From: Pedobacter fastidiosus
Lineage (GTDB): Bacteria; Bacteroidota; Bacteroidia; Sphingobacteriales; Sphingobacteriaceae
Reading direction: 5' to 3'
Length of the DNA: 64,000 nt
Assembly: GCF_014306625.1 (NCBI RefSeq)
Contig: NZ_JACRYL010000001.1
Location: 153,413-217,412 of the forward strand
This document shows, piece after piece, positions 44,306 to 53,447 of this stretch; within the stretch, counting starts at the first letter, position 1, and the number at the start of each line of letters is the position of its first letter. The notes under the pieces were generated by a model that was given only the letters and a program-made list of their open reading frames with translations, searched no databases and had not been told where the DNA came from. The translations under genes were made by a program, and so were the position numbers.

Positions 44306-47125
44306 ATGAAGAGACTATTACTCACCATAGTTCATGTGATTTTTTGCCTAGTTGCAATGGCTCAATATGATGGATCCATCAGAGGAACCGTAATCGATAA
44401 AAACACAAAGGAAACGCTAATTGGTGCTACTGTAACACTTAAGAATCAAAGTAAAACGTTTAAAACTTCTGTATCAACAGGTTTAGATGGAAGTTATGTT
44501 TTTAGAAACGTTAAGCCCGGAAAATATGAAGTTGAGGCCAAATTTGTGGCTTATAAAGATGATGATAAAGAATTTGAACTTAAAGCAGGCGAAGTAAAAA
44601 TCATCAGTCTACAGATCGAGAGCAAATCAAGCGATTTGGATGAGGTAAAAATCTCCGGAAAATCCGATGAGGGAAGTGATTATAAATCCCGTTCTATTGA
44701 ACGTAAATCTGATCAGGTTTTAAATGCAGTTTCGGCAAGAGCAATAGAAATTTCGCCAGATTTAACCATTGCCAATGTTACCCAAAGGGTTTCTGGCGTT
44801 TCCATAGAAAGAAGCAATAATGGTGAAGGGCAATACGCAATTATCCGAGGAATGGATAAACGCTACAATTATACGTTGGTAAACGGCGTAAAAATTCCAA
44901 GTCCCGATAATAAGAATAGGTACGTACCATTAGATATTTTTCCTGCGGATATTGTTGATCGCATGGAGGTTTATAAATCATTAACACCAAATTTAGAAGG
45001 CGATGCCATTGGTGGCGGAATTAACTTGGTTTTAAAAGATGCGCCAGATCGTTTAACTATTCGTGCAAATGTAGCAGTTGGTTTGGCAGGTTCGCTTTTC
45101 AATCAGGATTACACCCAGTTTGATCATTCGGCAAGTGCCAAATCTTCTCCAAGAAGTGTTAACGGAAATGGCTATTCAGCTACGCTGGCAGATTTTCCCA
45201 ACAATGCATTTAATTACAGCACTAAAAAGGCACCTATTTCTACAGTATTTGGAGTAAGTATTGGCGGAAGATCAACAGATAAAAAATTCGGAGCACTTGC
45301 CGCGGTGAGTTATCAAAATACCTATCGTGGAACTAGCACTGTTTTTTACGACACTGATGTAGACCGTGCAACCAACGAACCGGCTTTAAAAAGTGTGCAG
45401 GCCAGAAGTTACAGCATTCAACAGGAACGTACAGGCTTACACGCTAAATTGGATTACAAATTTAATAAAGATCATAAAATAGATCTTTATGCCTCGTACA
45501 TGAACTTGGCTCAAAACCAGTTTCGTTTTCAAAGCGATACGACTCTAAACTTGGGTCGTGTGGGTATGGGAACCGGCCGTGTGAGCAACACGTATCGCAG
45601 CAGCCGAATTGTACAGCAAATCTTTAGTACAAACCTTCATGGCGAACACGAACTGGCCGATCATTTGGACATGAACTGGTCGCTGGTTTACGCCAAAGCC
45701 GATGCAAATGAACCTGATCGTGCAAGCTTAAATATTGTTACTGGTAGAACTGCTATTTTGGATGCTGGAGGCATTAAAATCGGTGCCACACAAAATCCCG
45801 CTTTATTTAATTCTACAGGTGCTGCGCAATCTCATGTATGGGCGAAAAACTCAGATGAGGATAAAACTGCTTATTTAAACTTTATCTACAAACCAAAAAT
45901 TGCCGATACCAAAGTAGAATTTAGTGTGGGTGGAATGTACCGCGATAAAACCAGAACTAGCAGTTACGATGATTATTCTTTAAGATTATCGGGCAGTACC
46001 ACGCAGGTTTACGATGGCAACATCAACAACAACACGTTCATGGTGCAAACAGTTGGTGGTTCACCAAGCGACCCCTTAAATTACAACTTCAAGGAAAAGG
46101 TAGCAGCTGCTTATGCACAGTTTAAATTTACCATTGGTAAGTTGCAAACTTTGGGCGGTGTACGTTACGAAAATACTCAGCAAGACTGGGTAACTTCGGC
46201 AAATGTAAACCAAACGGTTGGTGCAATCGGATCGAAGAAATACGATGATTTATTACCAAGTTTAAACTTTAAATATGCGCTGGGCGATAAACAAAACCTT
46301 CGGGCATCTTATTATTCGGCGATTAGCAGACCAGGTTTTTATGAATTGATTCCGCATACTGGTGGCGATCCGGATGCCGATTATCAAGAACTTGGCAATC
46401 CAAACTTAAAACGAATTACCTCTGATAACTATGATTTAAGATATGAGTTTTTTCCAAAACAGCTGGATCAGTTATTGGTTGGCGTGTTCTATAAAGACAT
46501 TAAAAACCCAATAGAATATGCTTTGGTTAATCAGGCCACAAGTGTATTTTACACCGCAGCAAATTTCGGTAATGCATCCAATTATGGTTTCGAGGTCGAT
46601 TTTACCAAATACATCAGTAAGTTCGGTTTCCGTGCAAACTATACCTTTACCGATTCTAAAATTACCACAACCAAAACCGTTTTATATAGAGATGCAGCAA
46701 CGACATCTTTAACACAAAGAAATGAAGATCAAACCCGTCCGTTACAAGGTCAGTCGAAACACATCGGTAATCTTTCGCTTTTGTTTAAGGATGCTAAATC
46801 TGGAATTGATGCACAGGTTGCTGCGGTTTACACCGGACCAAGAATCTACACGGTTTCACCTTATCTTGATAACGACATCTGGCAGAAAGGCACCATCACT
46901 TTAGATCTTTCTGCAGAGAAAAAAGTTTCCAAAAACTTCTCAGTTTACATTAAAGTGAACAACCTTTTAAACACGCCGTCTGAATTAGAAATTAGAAGAC
47001 CCTATCAAGTTACCGCTTCAACAATCAATCAGGATGTTGCCAACCAAACGGTAGGCGAAAATGTATTTGTGCGCAAAGATGAATACAAACAATTCTATTT
47101 ACTGGGCTTACGCTACAAATTATAA
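44306..47125 (+). CDS. TonB-dependent receptor
   Basis: A 939-residue outer-membrane receptor. Signal peptide about residues 1-20; carboxypeptidase-regulatory-like domain about 22-105; plug about 130-240 with IRGMDKRYNYTLVNGVKIPSPD and GDAIGGGINLVLK; then the barrel, ending in KQFYLLGLRYKL. The TLVNGVKIPSPD type belongs to a group often near phosphatase or peptidase genes. The position between a phytase and a beta-helix lipoprotein suggests a role in uptake of a phosphate-containing or organic ligand, which is inference. ATG start; a possible promoter TTTG-N17-TTCCTTTG is at 44258-44286. Confidence 0.9.
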   Translation: MKRLLLTIVHVIFCLVAMAQYDGSIRGTVIDKNTKETLIGATVTLKNQSKTFKTSVSTGLDGSYVFRNVKPGKYEVEAKFVAYKDDDKEFELKAGEVKIISLQIESKSSDLDEVKISGKSDEGSDYKSRSIERKSDQVLNAVSARAIEISPDLTIANVTQRVSGVSIERSNNGEGQYAIIRGMDKRYNYTLVNGVKIPSPDNKNRYVPLDIFPADIVDRMEVYKSLTPNLEGDAIGGGINLVLKDAPDRLTIRANVAVGLAGSLFNQDYTQFDHSASAKSSPRSVNGNGYSATLADFPNNAFNYSTKKAPISTVFGVSIGGRSTDKKFGALAAVSYQNTYRGTSTVFYDTDVDRATNEPALKSVQARSYSIQQERTGLHAKLDYKFNKDHKIDLYASYMNLAQNQFRFQSDTTLNLGRVGMGTGRVSNTYRSSRIVQQIFSTNLHGEHELADHLDMNWSLVYAKADANEPDRASLNIVTGRTAILDAGGIKIGATQNPALFNSTGAAQSHVWAKNSDEDKTAYLNFIYKPKIADTKVEFSVGGMYRDKTRTSSYDDYSLRLSGSTTQVYDGNINNNTFMVQTVGGSPSDPLNYNFKEKVAAAYAQFKFTIGKLQTLGGVRYENTQQDWVTSANVNQTVGAIGSKKYDDLLPSLNFKYALGDKQNLRASYYSAISRPGFYELIPHTGGDPDADYQELGNPNLKRITSDNYDLRYEFFPKQLDQLLVGVFYKDIKNPIEYALVNQATSVFYTAANFGNASNYGFEVDFTKYISKFGFRANYTFTDSKITTTKTVLYRDAATTSLTQRNEDQTRPLQGQSKHIGNLSLLFKDAKSGIDAQVAAVYTGPRIYTVSPYLDNDIWQKGTITLDLSAEKKVSKNFSVYIKVNNLLNTPSELEIRRPYQVTASTINQDVANQTVGENVFVRKDEYKQFYLLGLRYKL

Positions 47126-47129
47126 GAAC

Positions 47130-48548
47130 ATGAAACCATCTTTAAAAATAAATATGCAGATGAAAAATATTCTAAAATCGGTATCCATTGTGGCTATAGT
47201 TGCCTTATTGGCTTCCTGCCACAAAGATGAATTACTAACCTTGTCGGTTCCTGTAATTCAATCGGGTTCTTTAATTACCTCAGAAAACCTCGCCGGCGGA
47301 AGCATTAAAGGCACCATGCAAAGCGGTAAAACTTACTATTTTGATAAGGATATTACCGTAAATGATGGCGATACCTTGCTGATGCAAAGTGGGGTTACCT
47401 TAATTGCCGTAGGCGATGGAACAAAAGATAAGGCACCACAAATCAGTGTACACGGCACGTTTATCAGTTTGGGTACGCAAGAGAAACCAAATTATATTAC
47501 GGTACAAAATGCGGCAACTTATCACGCAGAAGCTAGCGCAGCAAAATATGATAATGTATTTAAAGGCAGTTGGGGTGGCATTGTAGCTACGCCTGCACCA
47601 GTTACAACAGCAAAACCAAATCCAAAAGGAGGCGATGTAATTATAAAATGGACGCATATCGAATTTCCTGGAGCAGCCTCTTATGGCAACGATGCCGCTA
47701 TTTATAAAGATGGAGATCCGCGTTACGGGATTTATTTTGCCAACATTGAAAAGGATTTCATATTAGAAGACAGCTGGATTTTCGGAACTACGGATGACGG
47801 AATCAGAACCGTTGGTGGTAAAGTTTCCATCATGAGAAATACCTTCGAGCTTTGCGGAAAAGCAGGTGGCGAATGTTTCAATATGAAAAGTGGTACCGTT
47901 GGCGATTTAGCTTACAATATGCTAATCGGCTCGGCAACCAACGCTTTAAAAGCTTCAAATTCTGGTGGCACAACCGTTCAGTGCAATGTAAATATGTACA
48001 ACAACACAATGGCCAATTGCGGTTTCCGCCAAACCAAAACAGGTCGCGGGGGTTCTATAAATTATGAGCAGGGTGCACGAGGTTTAATTTACAATAACCT
48101 GATTGTGAATTGCCGTTTCGGGTTAAGGATGACAACCGATGCCGATCTTACGAATATTGCTTACAACAACCAATATTATTTCGGCAGTACGGCAGGTATT
48201 TTAGCGCAGTTCTTGGCAAGCGATGGTGTGGCGAAAGCACAAAGTGCTGATCTAAAAAGCGCTACCGCGAAAGATAAAAATCCATTGTTCTTCAATTACA
48301 TTACCGATCAATTTGATTATTCGGCAAACCCCGGACCAATTACAGCATCTTTAATGCCAGCATATATTACTTCGATTGGAAATTCAAATTTTGGTTTACA
48401 GGCCACATCTCCTGGACACAACAAAAGCAAAACCGATTTCTCGCCAATGGTAGCTGTTAAAACTACTGGCAGTTTTGGTGCAAAAATTACAGCACCCGGA
48501 AGCGACATCGGTGCCTATCAAACCGATGGCTCAGGGAATCAGCACTAA
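47130..48548 (+). CDS. Beta-helix-type lipoprotein of unknown function
   Basis: A ~472-residue lipoprotein (lipobox LASC, C30 from this start; ATG 47154 or 47160 would place it nearer the N-terminus). The body is rich in short strands with DDGIRTVGGKVSIMRNTFELCGKAGGECF-type repeats (given in parts), resembling right-handed parallel beta-helix proteins. It contains several Cys, uncommon in this envelope. It starts 4 bp after the TonB receptor stop, so it is probably cotranslated and acts at the outer membrane with it. Binding partner unknown. Confidence 0.75.
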   Translation: MKPSLKINMQMKNILKSVSIVAIVALLASCHKDELLTLSVPVIQSGSLITSENLAGGSIKGTMQSGKTYYFDKDITVNDGDTLLMQSGVTLIAVGDGTKDKAPQISVHGTFISLGTQEKPNYITVQNAATYHAEASAAKYDNVFKGSWGGIVATPAPVTTAKPNPKGGDVIIKWTHIEFPGAASYGNDAAIYKDGDPRYGIYFANIEKDFILEDSWIFGTTDDGIRTVGGKVSIMRNTFELCGKAGGECFNMKSGTVGDLAYNMLIGSATNALKASNSGGTTVQCNVNMYNNTMANCGFRQTKTGRGGSINYEQGARGLIYNNLIVNCRFGLRMTTDADLTNIAYNNQYYFGSTAGILAQFLASDGVAKAQSADLKSATAKDKNPLFFNYITDQFDYSANPGPITASLMPAYITSIGNSNFGLQATSPGHNKSKTDFSPMVAVKTTGSFGAKITAPGSDIGAYQTDGSGNQH

Positions 48549-48572
48549 TATTTACACACACTAAAAAATTCT

Positions 48573-48599
48573 AAGCCTGCTTTTATGCGGGCTTTTTTT
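48573..48599 (+). terminator. Intrinsic terminator after the beta-helix lipoprotein gene
   Basis: AAGCCTGC (48573-48580) with GCGGGCTT (48587-48594), one G-U, loop TTTTAT, then a run of T. It separates the receptor unit from the kinase operon. Confidence 0.8.
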
Positions 48600-48676
48600 G
48601 TGAAATAATCTGTTTTCATATTACTAAAGCAAATCGATTAATGGAGCTTTATTAAATATTGATTAAGAAATCTCAG

Positions 48677-48708
48677 TTTGCAGAAACCGACACAGGAGAT
48701 TACATTTG
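48677..48708 (+). promoter_or_regulatory. Strong consensus promoter for the kinase-efflux operon
   Basis: TTTG at 48677-48680, 20 bp, TACATTTG at 48701-48708: both Bacteroidota elements are exact with the preferred spacing. Start predicted near 48712, about 30 nt before the kinase ATG. A 16-codon frame (ATG 48714) overlaps the start region and may be a chance leader peptide. Confidence 0.7.
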
Positions 48709-48740
48709 TATCATGGCATCGGTTATAAATTTTGATCATT

Positions 48741-50003
48741 ATGAAGTTATCAGCAAGATATAACCGTGTAAATTTACTCACCTCGCTTATTATCTTACTG
48801 ATTACTGGCGTAATTTATTACATCGTAATCCACTTTATTTTATTGGATAAGCTGGATAAAGATCTTGCCGTAGAAGAAAATGAGATTAGGCAATACACCA
48901 AAGCCTATCAAAAACTTCCCTTACCCGCCAGTTATCTAGATCAACAGGTTTCTTACAAACCGATTCATAAAGATTCGGGTGGCGTACGCGAATTTAGCTA
49001 CACCACCTACCTCAATACCAAAGAAAACGAAATAGAACCCGGTAGGAGTTTGGTTACAACCGTTTCGCTCCAAGGCAAAATCTACCAAATTACCATCACC
49101 AAATCTAGGGTAGAATCAGAAGATCTGGTACGGATTATTCTCCTCATTACCCTTGGCGTAACCGTAGTTTTGTTGCTCTCACTGATTTTGATTAACCGAT
49201 TTATGCTTAACCGCTTATGGAAACCGTTTTACATTACGCTCCAGCGGATGAAAGCTTTCGAGGTGGCAAAAATGGATCGCATAAAAGAAGAGCCTACTAA
49301 AATTGATGAATTTAACGAGCTCAACCAATCCGTAAATGCAATGGCCGAAAGGGTGAGGCAAGATTATAAAGAGCTTAAAAGCTTTACCGATAATGCTTCG
49401 CATGAGATGATGACGCCTCTAGCCGTGATCAATTCGAAATTGGATTCTTTACTTCAAACCGAATCTTTTACCGAACAGCAAGGCACTTTGCTCGAAGATA
49501 TTTACCTAGCAACAGGCAAACTTTCCCGATTGCACCAATCCCTTTTACTGCTTGCAAAAATTGAAAACAATCTCATTTCCGATGCACAGGAAATTGATTT
49601 TAAAGAATTGATTGAAGCAAAAACCCGTCAGTTTAAAGAGCTTTTTGAAAAAGATAATCTTACCGTAACATTTGAACTGGAACAAACAGAAATAAATATG
49701 AGCAGGTATTTGGCAGATATCCTGTTGAATAACCTCTTCAGCAATGCGGTTAGACACAACCGATCCGGAGGTCAGATTAGTATAATGTTGACAAGCGATC
49801 TACTCACTTTTTCCAACACAGGGAAAAATATTCAAGTTCAAAATAGACTGTTCGATCGATTTTCAAAATCAACAGAATCAGAAGGTATGGGGCTAGGACT
49901 GGCCATTACCAAACAGATTTGTAACCTCTACGGCTTTAAAATTGATTACGAGCAAATAGACGAATCGCACATATTTACAATTTGTTTTAAACCAACAACC
50001 TAA
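48741..50003 (+). CDS. Sensor histidine kinase
   Basis: A 420-residue two-helix sensor kinase. Transmembrane segments at about 11-33 and 131-152 enclose a ~95-residue periplasmic domain; the HAMP-like linker follows. HisKA holds H221 in NASHEMMTPLAVI; the ATPase domain has the N box (NLFSNAVRHN, N335), FDRF and the G2 box MGLGLAI. The G1 box is altered (SNTGKN in place of DxGxG), which may weaken but not abolish ATP binding. ATG 48741 is chosen over an in-frame TTG three codons earlier. No response regulator adjoins it. It leads a run of tightly spaced genes ending at 57504. Confidence 0.87.
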   Translation: MKLSARYNRVNLLTSLIILLITGVIYYIVIHFILLDKLDKDLAVEENEIRQYTKAYQKLPLPASYLDQQVSYKPIHKDSGGVREFSYTTYLNTKENEIEPGRSLVTTVSLQGKIYQITITKSRVESEDLVRIILLITLGVTVVLLLSLILINRFMLNRLWKPFYITLQRMKAFEVAKMDRIKEEPTKIDEFNELNQSVNAMAERVRQDYKELKSFTDNASHEMMTPLAVINSKLDSLLQTESFTEQQGTLLEDIYLATGKLSRLHQSLLLLAKIENNLISDAQEIDFKELIEAKTRQFKELFEKDNLTVTFELEQTEINMSRYLADILLNNLFSNAVRHNRSGGQISIMLTSDLLTFSNTGKNIQVQNRLFDRFSKSTESEGMGLGLAITKQICNLYGFKIDYEQIDESHIFTICFKPTT

Positions 50004-50053
50004 CTACAGAATTCCTCCATAATTAGACCCTAGATTTATTAAAATTTAGCACT

Positions 50054-50461
50054 ATGAAAAGGATTTTTGGAATATTTGTTTTAATAGGAGGTTTAGCTTC
50101 TGTTTCACTGGCTCAAAAGTTAGATGTAGCCAAAGTGCCTGCTTCGGTAAAGGCCGCATTCGCAAAACGTCATCCGGCAACCAAAGTAAATTGGGAAATG
50201 GAAAAGGTTAACTATGAAGCTGGTTTTAGCTTAAATGGAAAAGAAATATCTGAAGTGTATGCAAAGAGCGGCGCACTGCTAGAAACAGAGATCGAAATTA
50301 AATCTTCGGAGCTTCCTACCCCTGTACTTGCTAAATTAAGAGGAATGAAGATTGCAGAGGCAGCAAGAATTACTAAGGCAGATGGAACACTAAATTACGA
50401 AGCCGAAGTAAAGGGCAAGGATTTATTGTTTGATGCAAATGGCAATCCAATAAAATCGTAA
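50054..50461 (+). CDS. PepSY-like domain exported protein
   Basis: A 135-residue periplasmic protein with a signal peptide (about residues 1-19) and one PepSY-like (DUF2874) domain: VPASVKAAFAKRHPATKVNWEME at about 28-50 and PTPVLAKLRGMKIAEAARI at about 84-102. The family is common in Bacteroidota and resembles beta-lactamase-inhibitor-like folds; function unknown. ATG start, 50 bp after the kinase stop and 3 bp before the PAP2 gene, so likely in the operon. Confidence 0.85.
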   Translation: MKRIFGIFVLIGGLASVSLAQKLDVAKVPASVKAAFAKRHPATKVNWEMEKVNYEAGFSLNGKEISEVYAKSGALLETEIEIKSSELPTPVLAKLRGMKIAEAARITKADGTLNYEAEVKGKDLLFDANGNPIKS

Positions 50462-50464
50462 CCC

Positions 50465-51256
50465 ATGCGCCAATTCTTTCTATCTACATTGCTGGTCATT
50501 ACTACCATTACTTTCTGTTCAGCACAAAGTCCAGATTCTACCAATATTAAACCTACTGATTCTGTAGGACGGTGGTATTCTGGCAATCCAATTCCTAAAA
50601 ATAAATTTAGGCCAGCTACATTTATCGCTCCTGCCGTACTGATTGGTTATGGATTTGCCGCCGTGTATGATCATGGCGCACTGAAGCAACTCGATGTAAG
50701 TACCAAAGCCGAACTGCAGGAAGACCATCCACTTTTTGCCGCACACGTAGATGATTACATTCAGTTTGCACCTGCAGCTGCAGTTTATGCGTTGAACCTA
50801 GCCGGTATAAAAGGTAAGCACAATCTTTTCGATGCCTCGATGCTTTATGTAACCTCGGCAGCCATAATGGGCGTTTCTACTCATTTTGTTAAGCAGGGCG
50901 TTGGCAGAGAAAGACCAAATGGAAATGGCGAAAATTCTTTCCCATCTGGCCATACCGCATCTGCTTTTATGGCTGCGGAGTTTCTCCACCAAGAATATAA
51001 AGACGTAAATCCATGGATTGGTTACGCTGGATACTTTGTTGCCACGGCTACCGGAACCTTAAGAATGTACAACAATAAACATTGGTTTAGCGATGTGGTT
51101 GCCGGTGCGGGATTTGGAATTGCATCAACCAAAATTGCCTATCTCATTTATCCTTACATGAAAAGCCTTTTTACAACCAAAAAAGAAGGAAACTTTACGC
51201 TAATGCCATTCCATCAACCGGGCAGTACCGGACTGATGCTCTCGGGCAGATTTTAA
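50465..51256 (+). CDS. PAP2 family membrane phosphatase
   Basis: A 263-residue phosphatidic-acid-phosphatase-type protein with signal peptide or first helix (about 1-18). The three motifs are present: GVGRERP (the K-x6-RP position is K-Q-G-V-G-R-E-RP), SFPSGHTASAF, and LRMYNNKHWFSDVVAG with the catalytic His and Asp. Family members remove phosphate from undecaprenyl pyrophosphate or lipid phosphates in the envelope. Follows the PepSY-like gene by 3 bp. Specific substrate unknown. Confidence 0.88.
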   Translation: MRQFFLSTLLVITTITFCSAQSPDSTNIKPTDSVGRWYSGNPIPKNKFRPATFIAPAVLIGYGFAAVYDHGALKQLDVSTKAELQEDHPLFAAHVDDYIQFAPAAAVYALNLAGIKGKHNLFDASMLYVTSAAIMGVSTHFVKQGVGRERPNGNGENSFPSGHTASAFMAAEFLHQEYKDVNPWIGYAGYFVATATGTLRMYNNKHWFSDVVAGAGFGIASTKIAYLIYPYMKSLFTTKKEGNFTLMPFHQPGSTGLMLSGRF

Positions 51257-51274
51257 TTCTCCAAGCGAAAGAAA

Positions 51275-52516
51275 ATGATCTTTAAGCAACTTATCTATTT
51301 AATATTGGTTTTTTGCGCTGGTTCTGCCATGGCGCAGGCGCCCGCAAAAAATCTCGACTATTTTCTGAGCCAGGCCAAATCTGCAAGTCCGATTTTAAAG
51401 GATTTCCAAAACCAGGAAAAATCTTCGGCAATTGATAGCCTAATTGCAAAAGCAAGTGCCCGACCTCAGGTTACCGCTACAGGAGCCGGCATGTATGCAC
51501 CGATTATTAGGGGTTATGGTTACGATGAAGTGATTACCAACGGACAGGCTTTAGAGGCCATGCTGAATGTAAATTACGATTTGCTCAACAAAAAACGAAT
51601 CAATAATCAGCTTCAAGGCATAAAAATTCAACGCGATTCGATTCGTTACGCAAGTCAATTGTCTTTGTACGATTTAAATAAATCTATCGTCGATCAATAC
51701 ATCACGGCTTTTGCCAGTCAGGAGCAGGTCGATTTTAACCAAGAAGTGGTTGTACTTTTAAGGAAAGAAGAAGGTTTGCTTAAATCGCTTACCCGCAGCA
51801 ACATCTATAAACAATCCGAATACCTAACCTTTTTGGTTACGTTGCAACAACAGGAATTAAGCTTAAAACAGGCAGAAATTCAGTTTAAAAATGATTATGC
51901 CACGCTCAACTATCTTGCAGGAACCACGGATTCGGCACTTTCCAGATTGGAAATACCCAAACTAAAAAGCGATTTTGCAGTTGGTGAGCCAGCATTTTTT
52001 ACCAAACGCTTTGAAATCGATAGTTTAAAAAACACGAATCTTAAAAATGGAATCGACCTGAATTACAAACCAAAACTTGGGGTTTATGTAAACAGTGGAT
52101 ACAGTTCGTCTCTAGTTTTTCAGCCGTATAAAAATTTTGGTGCCAGTGCAGGCTTCACTTTTTCAATTCCGATTTATGATGGCCATCAAAAACAGATGCA
52201 ATATAACAAGCTCGCCCTCTCCTCCAATACAGTTACGGGTTATCGAGATTATTTTATCAAACAGCAGAAACAGCAGATTTACCTCATCCGCCAGCAATTA
52301 GAAGAAACCGATTTGCTTACTTCAAAAATTAATGAACAGATTCGTTTTAGCAAGGGATTGATCGATGTAGACAGCAAACTTTTACATACTGGAGATCTTA
52401 AAGTATCCGATTTTGTAATCGCCATCAACAATTACCTATCCGCCCAAAATTTACTGAGGCAAACCCAAATTAACCGCCTAAAACTGATTAATCAATTTAA
52501 CTACTGGAATCGGTAA
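51275..52516 (+). CDS. TolC family outer-membrane efflux channel
   Basis: A 413-residue outer-membrane factor with signal peptide (about 1-20). Two repeats of coiled-coil helices are visible at about 90-215 and 285-400, with the QLSLYDLNKSIVDQY and YIAFASQEQVDFNQ region (first repeat) and the QLEETDLLTSKINEQ region (second). Forms the channel for the RND pump encoded by the next two genes. ATG start; 18 bp after the PAP2 stop and 2 bp before the adaptor start. Confidence 0.9.
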   Translation: MIFKQLIYLILVFCAGSAMAQAPAKNLDYFLSQAKSASPILKDFQNQEKSSAIDSLIAKASARPQVTATGAGMYAPIIRGYGYDEVITNGQALEAMLNVNYDLLNKKRINNQLQGIKIQRDSIRYASQLSLYDLNKSIVDQYITAFASQEQVDFNQEVVVLLRKEEGLLKSLTRSNIYKQSEYLTFLVTLQQQELSLKQAEIQFKNDYATLNYLAGTTDSALSRLEIPKLKSDFAVGEPAFFTKRFEIDSLKNTNLKNGIDLNYKPKLGVYVNSGYSSSLVFQPYKNFGASAGFTFSIPIYDGHQKQMQYNKLALSSNTVTGYRDYFIKQQKQQIYLIRQQLEETDLLTSKINEQIRFSKGLIDVDSKLLHTGDLKVSDFVIAINNYLSAQNLLRQTQINRLKLINQFNYWNR

Positions 52517-52518
52517 CC

Positions 52519-53445
52519 ATGAATAAATATCTAACTATATTTCCCTGTGGCCTTTTGCTTTTGGGGAGCCTTTGCGCTTGCAACCACGCAGATCCCACTG
52601 CAGAAACTGATGCGCCATCGCCCACTACGCCTGTTCAAATTACCATGGTTGGCGATAGTTCCCTTTCCGAATATGTAGAACTTTCTGCCGTTTCCGCTTA
52701 TCTCGAAAAAAGTTTTGTAAAGGCCAACATCAATGGTTACGTAGACCGTGCCAATGCAAAAACAGGCCAGACTGTTGGCCGTGGGCAATCTCTCTTTACC
52801 TTGGTTACCAAAGAAGCCCGAGCCATTGGCAACACGATTAATAAACTCGATCCAGATTTTAAATTCTCTGGCATTTCTACCATCCGGGCAGATCAGGCAG
52901 GCATAATTGTTCAGGTAAATCATCAAAAAGGCGATTATATTCAAGATGGAGAAGCGCTGGCTACCATCAGCAACCGCAATAGCCTTGTTTTCTTGCTCGA
53001 TCTACCTTACGAACTCAATCAAATCATCAAACAAAATAATAGTCTTTCCATCCTTCTACCTGATGGGACAACATTAACCGGTTCGGTTTCTGGAACTATG
53101 CCAGCTGTAGATTCGCTTGCTCAAACCCAACGGTATATTATCAAAGTAAATTCGGGGAAAGATATTCCGGAGGGATTGATTGCCAAGGTGAGATTGACGA
53201 AGTTAAACCATGCCCAAGCACAAGTATTGCCAAAATCGGCAGTGCTCTCCAATGAAACGGAAGATGAGTTTTGGGTAATGAAAATGATCAATGATTCTAC
53301 CGCCGTAAAAATTAACGTAAAAAAGGGCATCGAAAACAGTTCCTCTATCGAAATTATGGAGCCTAAGTTTGCAAAGGGCGATCGGATTATCAAAACCGGA
53401 AACTATGGAATAGCCGATACGGCGAAAGTTAAAATACAGCAATAG
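52519..53445 (+). CDS. RND efflux periplasmic adaptor (membrane fusion protein), lipoprotein
   Basis: A 308-residue adaptor with lipobox SLCAC (C21), so it is anchored at the inner membrane. The lipoyl half (about residues 70-95: YVDRANAKTGQTVGRGQSLF) and the barrel half (about 130-165) are present, while the coiled-coil hairpin between them is very short, which is the short-adaptor form. It links the RND permease to the TolC channel. ATG start; coupled on both sides by 2-bp gaps. Confidence 0.88.
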   Translation: MNKYLTIFPCGLLLLGSLCACNHADPTAETDAPSPTTPVQITMVGDSSLSEYVELSAVSAYLEKSFVKANINGYVDRANAKTGQTVGRGQSLFTLVTKEARAIGNTINKLDPDFKFSGISTIRADQAGIIVQVNHQKGDYIQDGEALATISNRNSLVFLLDLPYELNQIIKQNNSLSILLPDGTTLTGSVSGTMPAVDSLAQTQRYIIKVNSGKDIPEGLIAKVRLTKLNHAQAQVLPKSAVLSNETEDEFWVMKMINDSTAVKINVKKGIENSSSIEIMEPKFAKGDRIIKTGNYGIADTAKVKIQQ

Positions 53446-53447
53446 CC

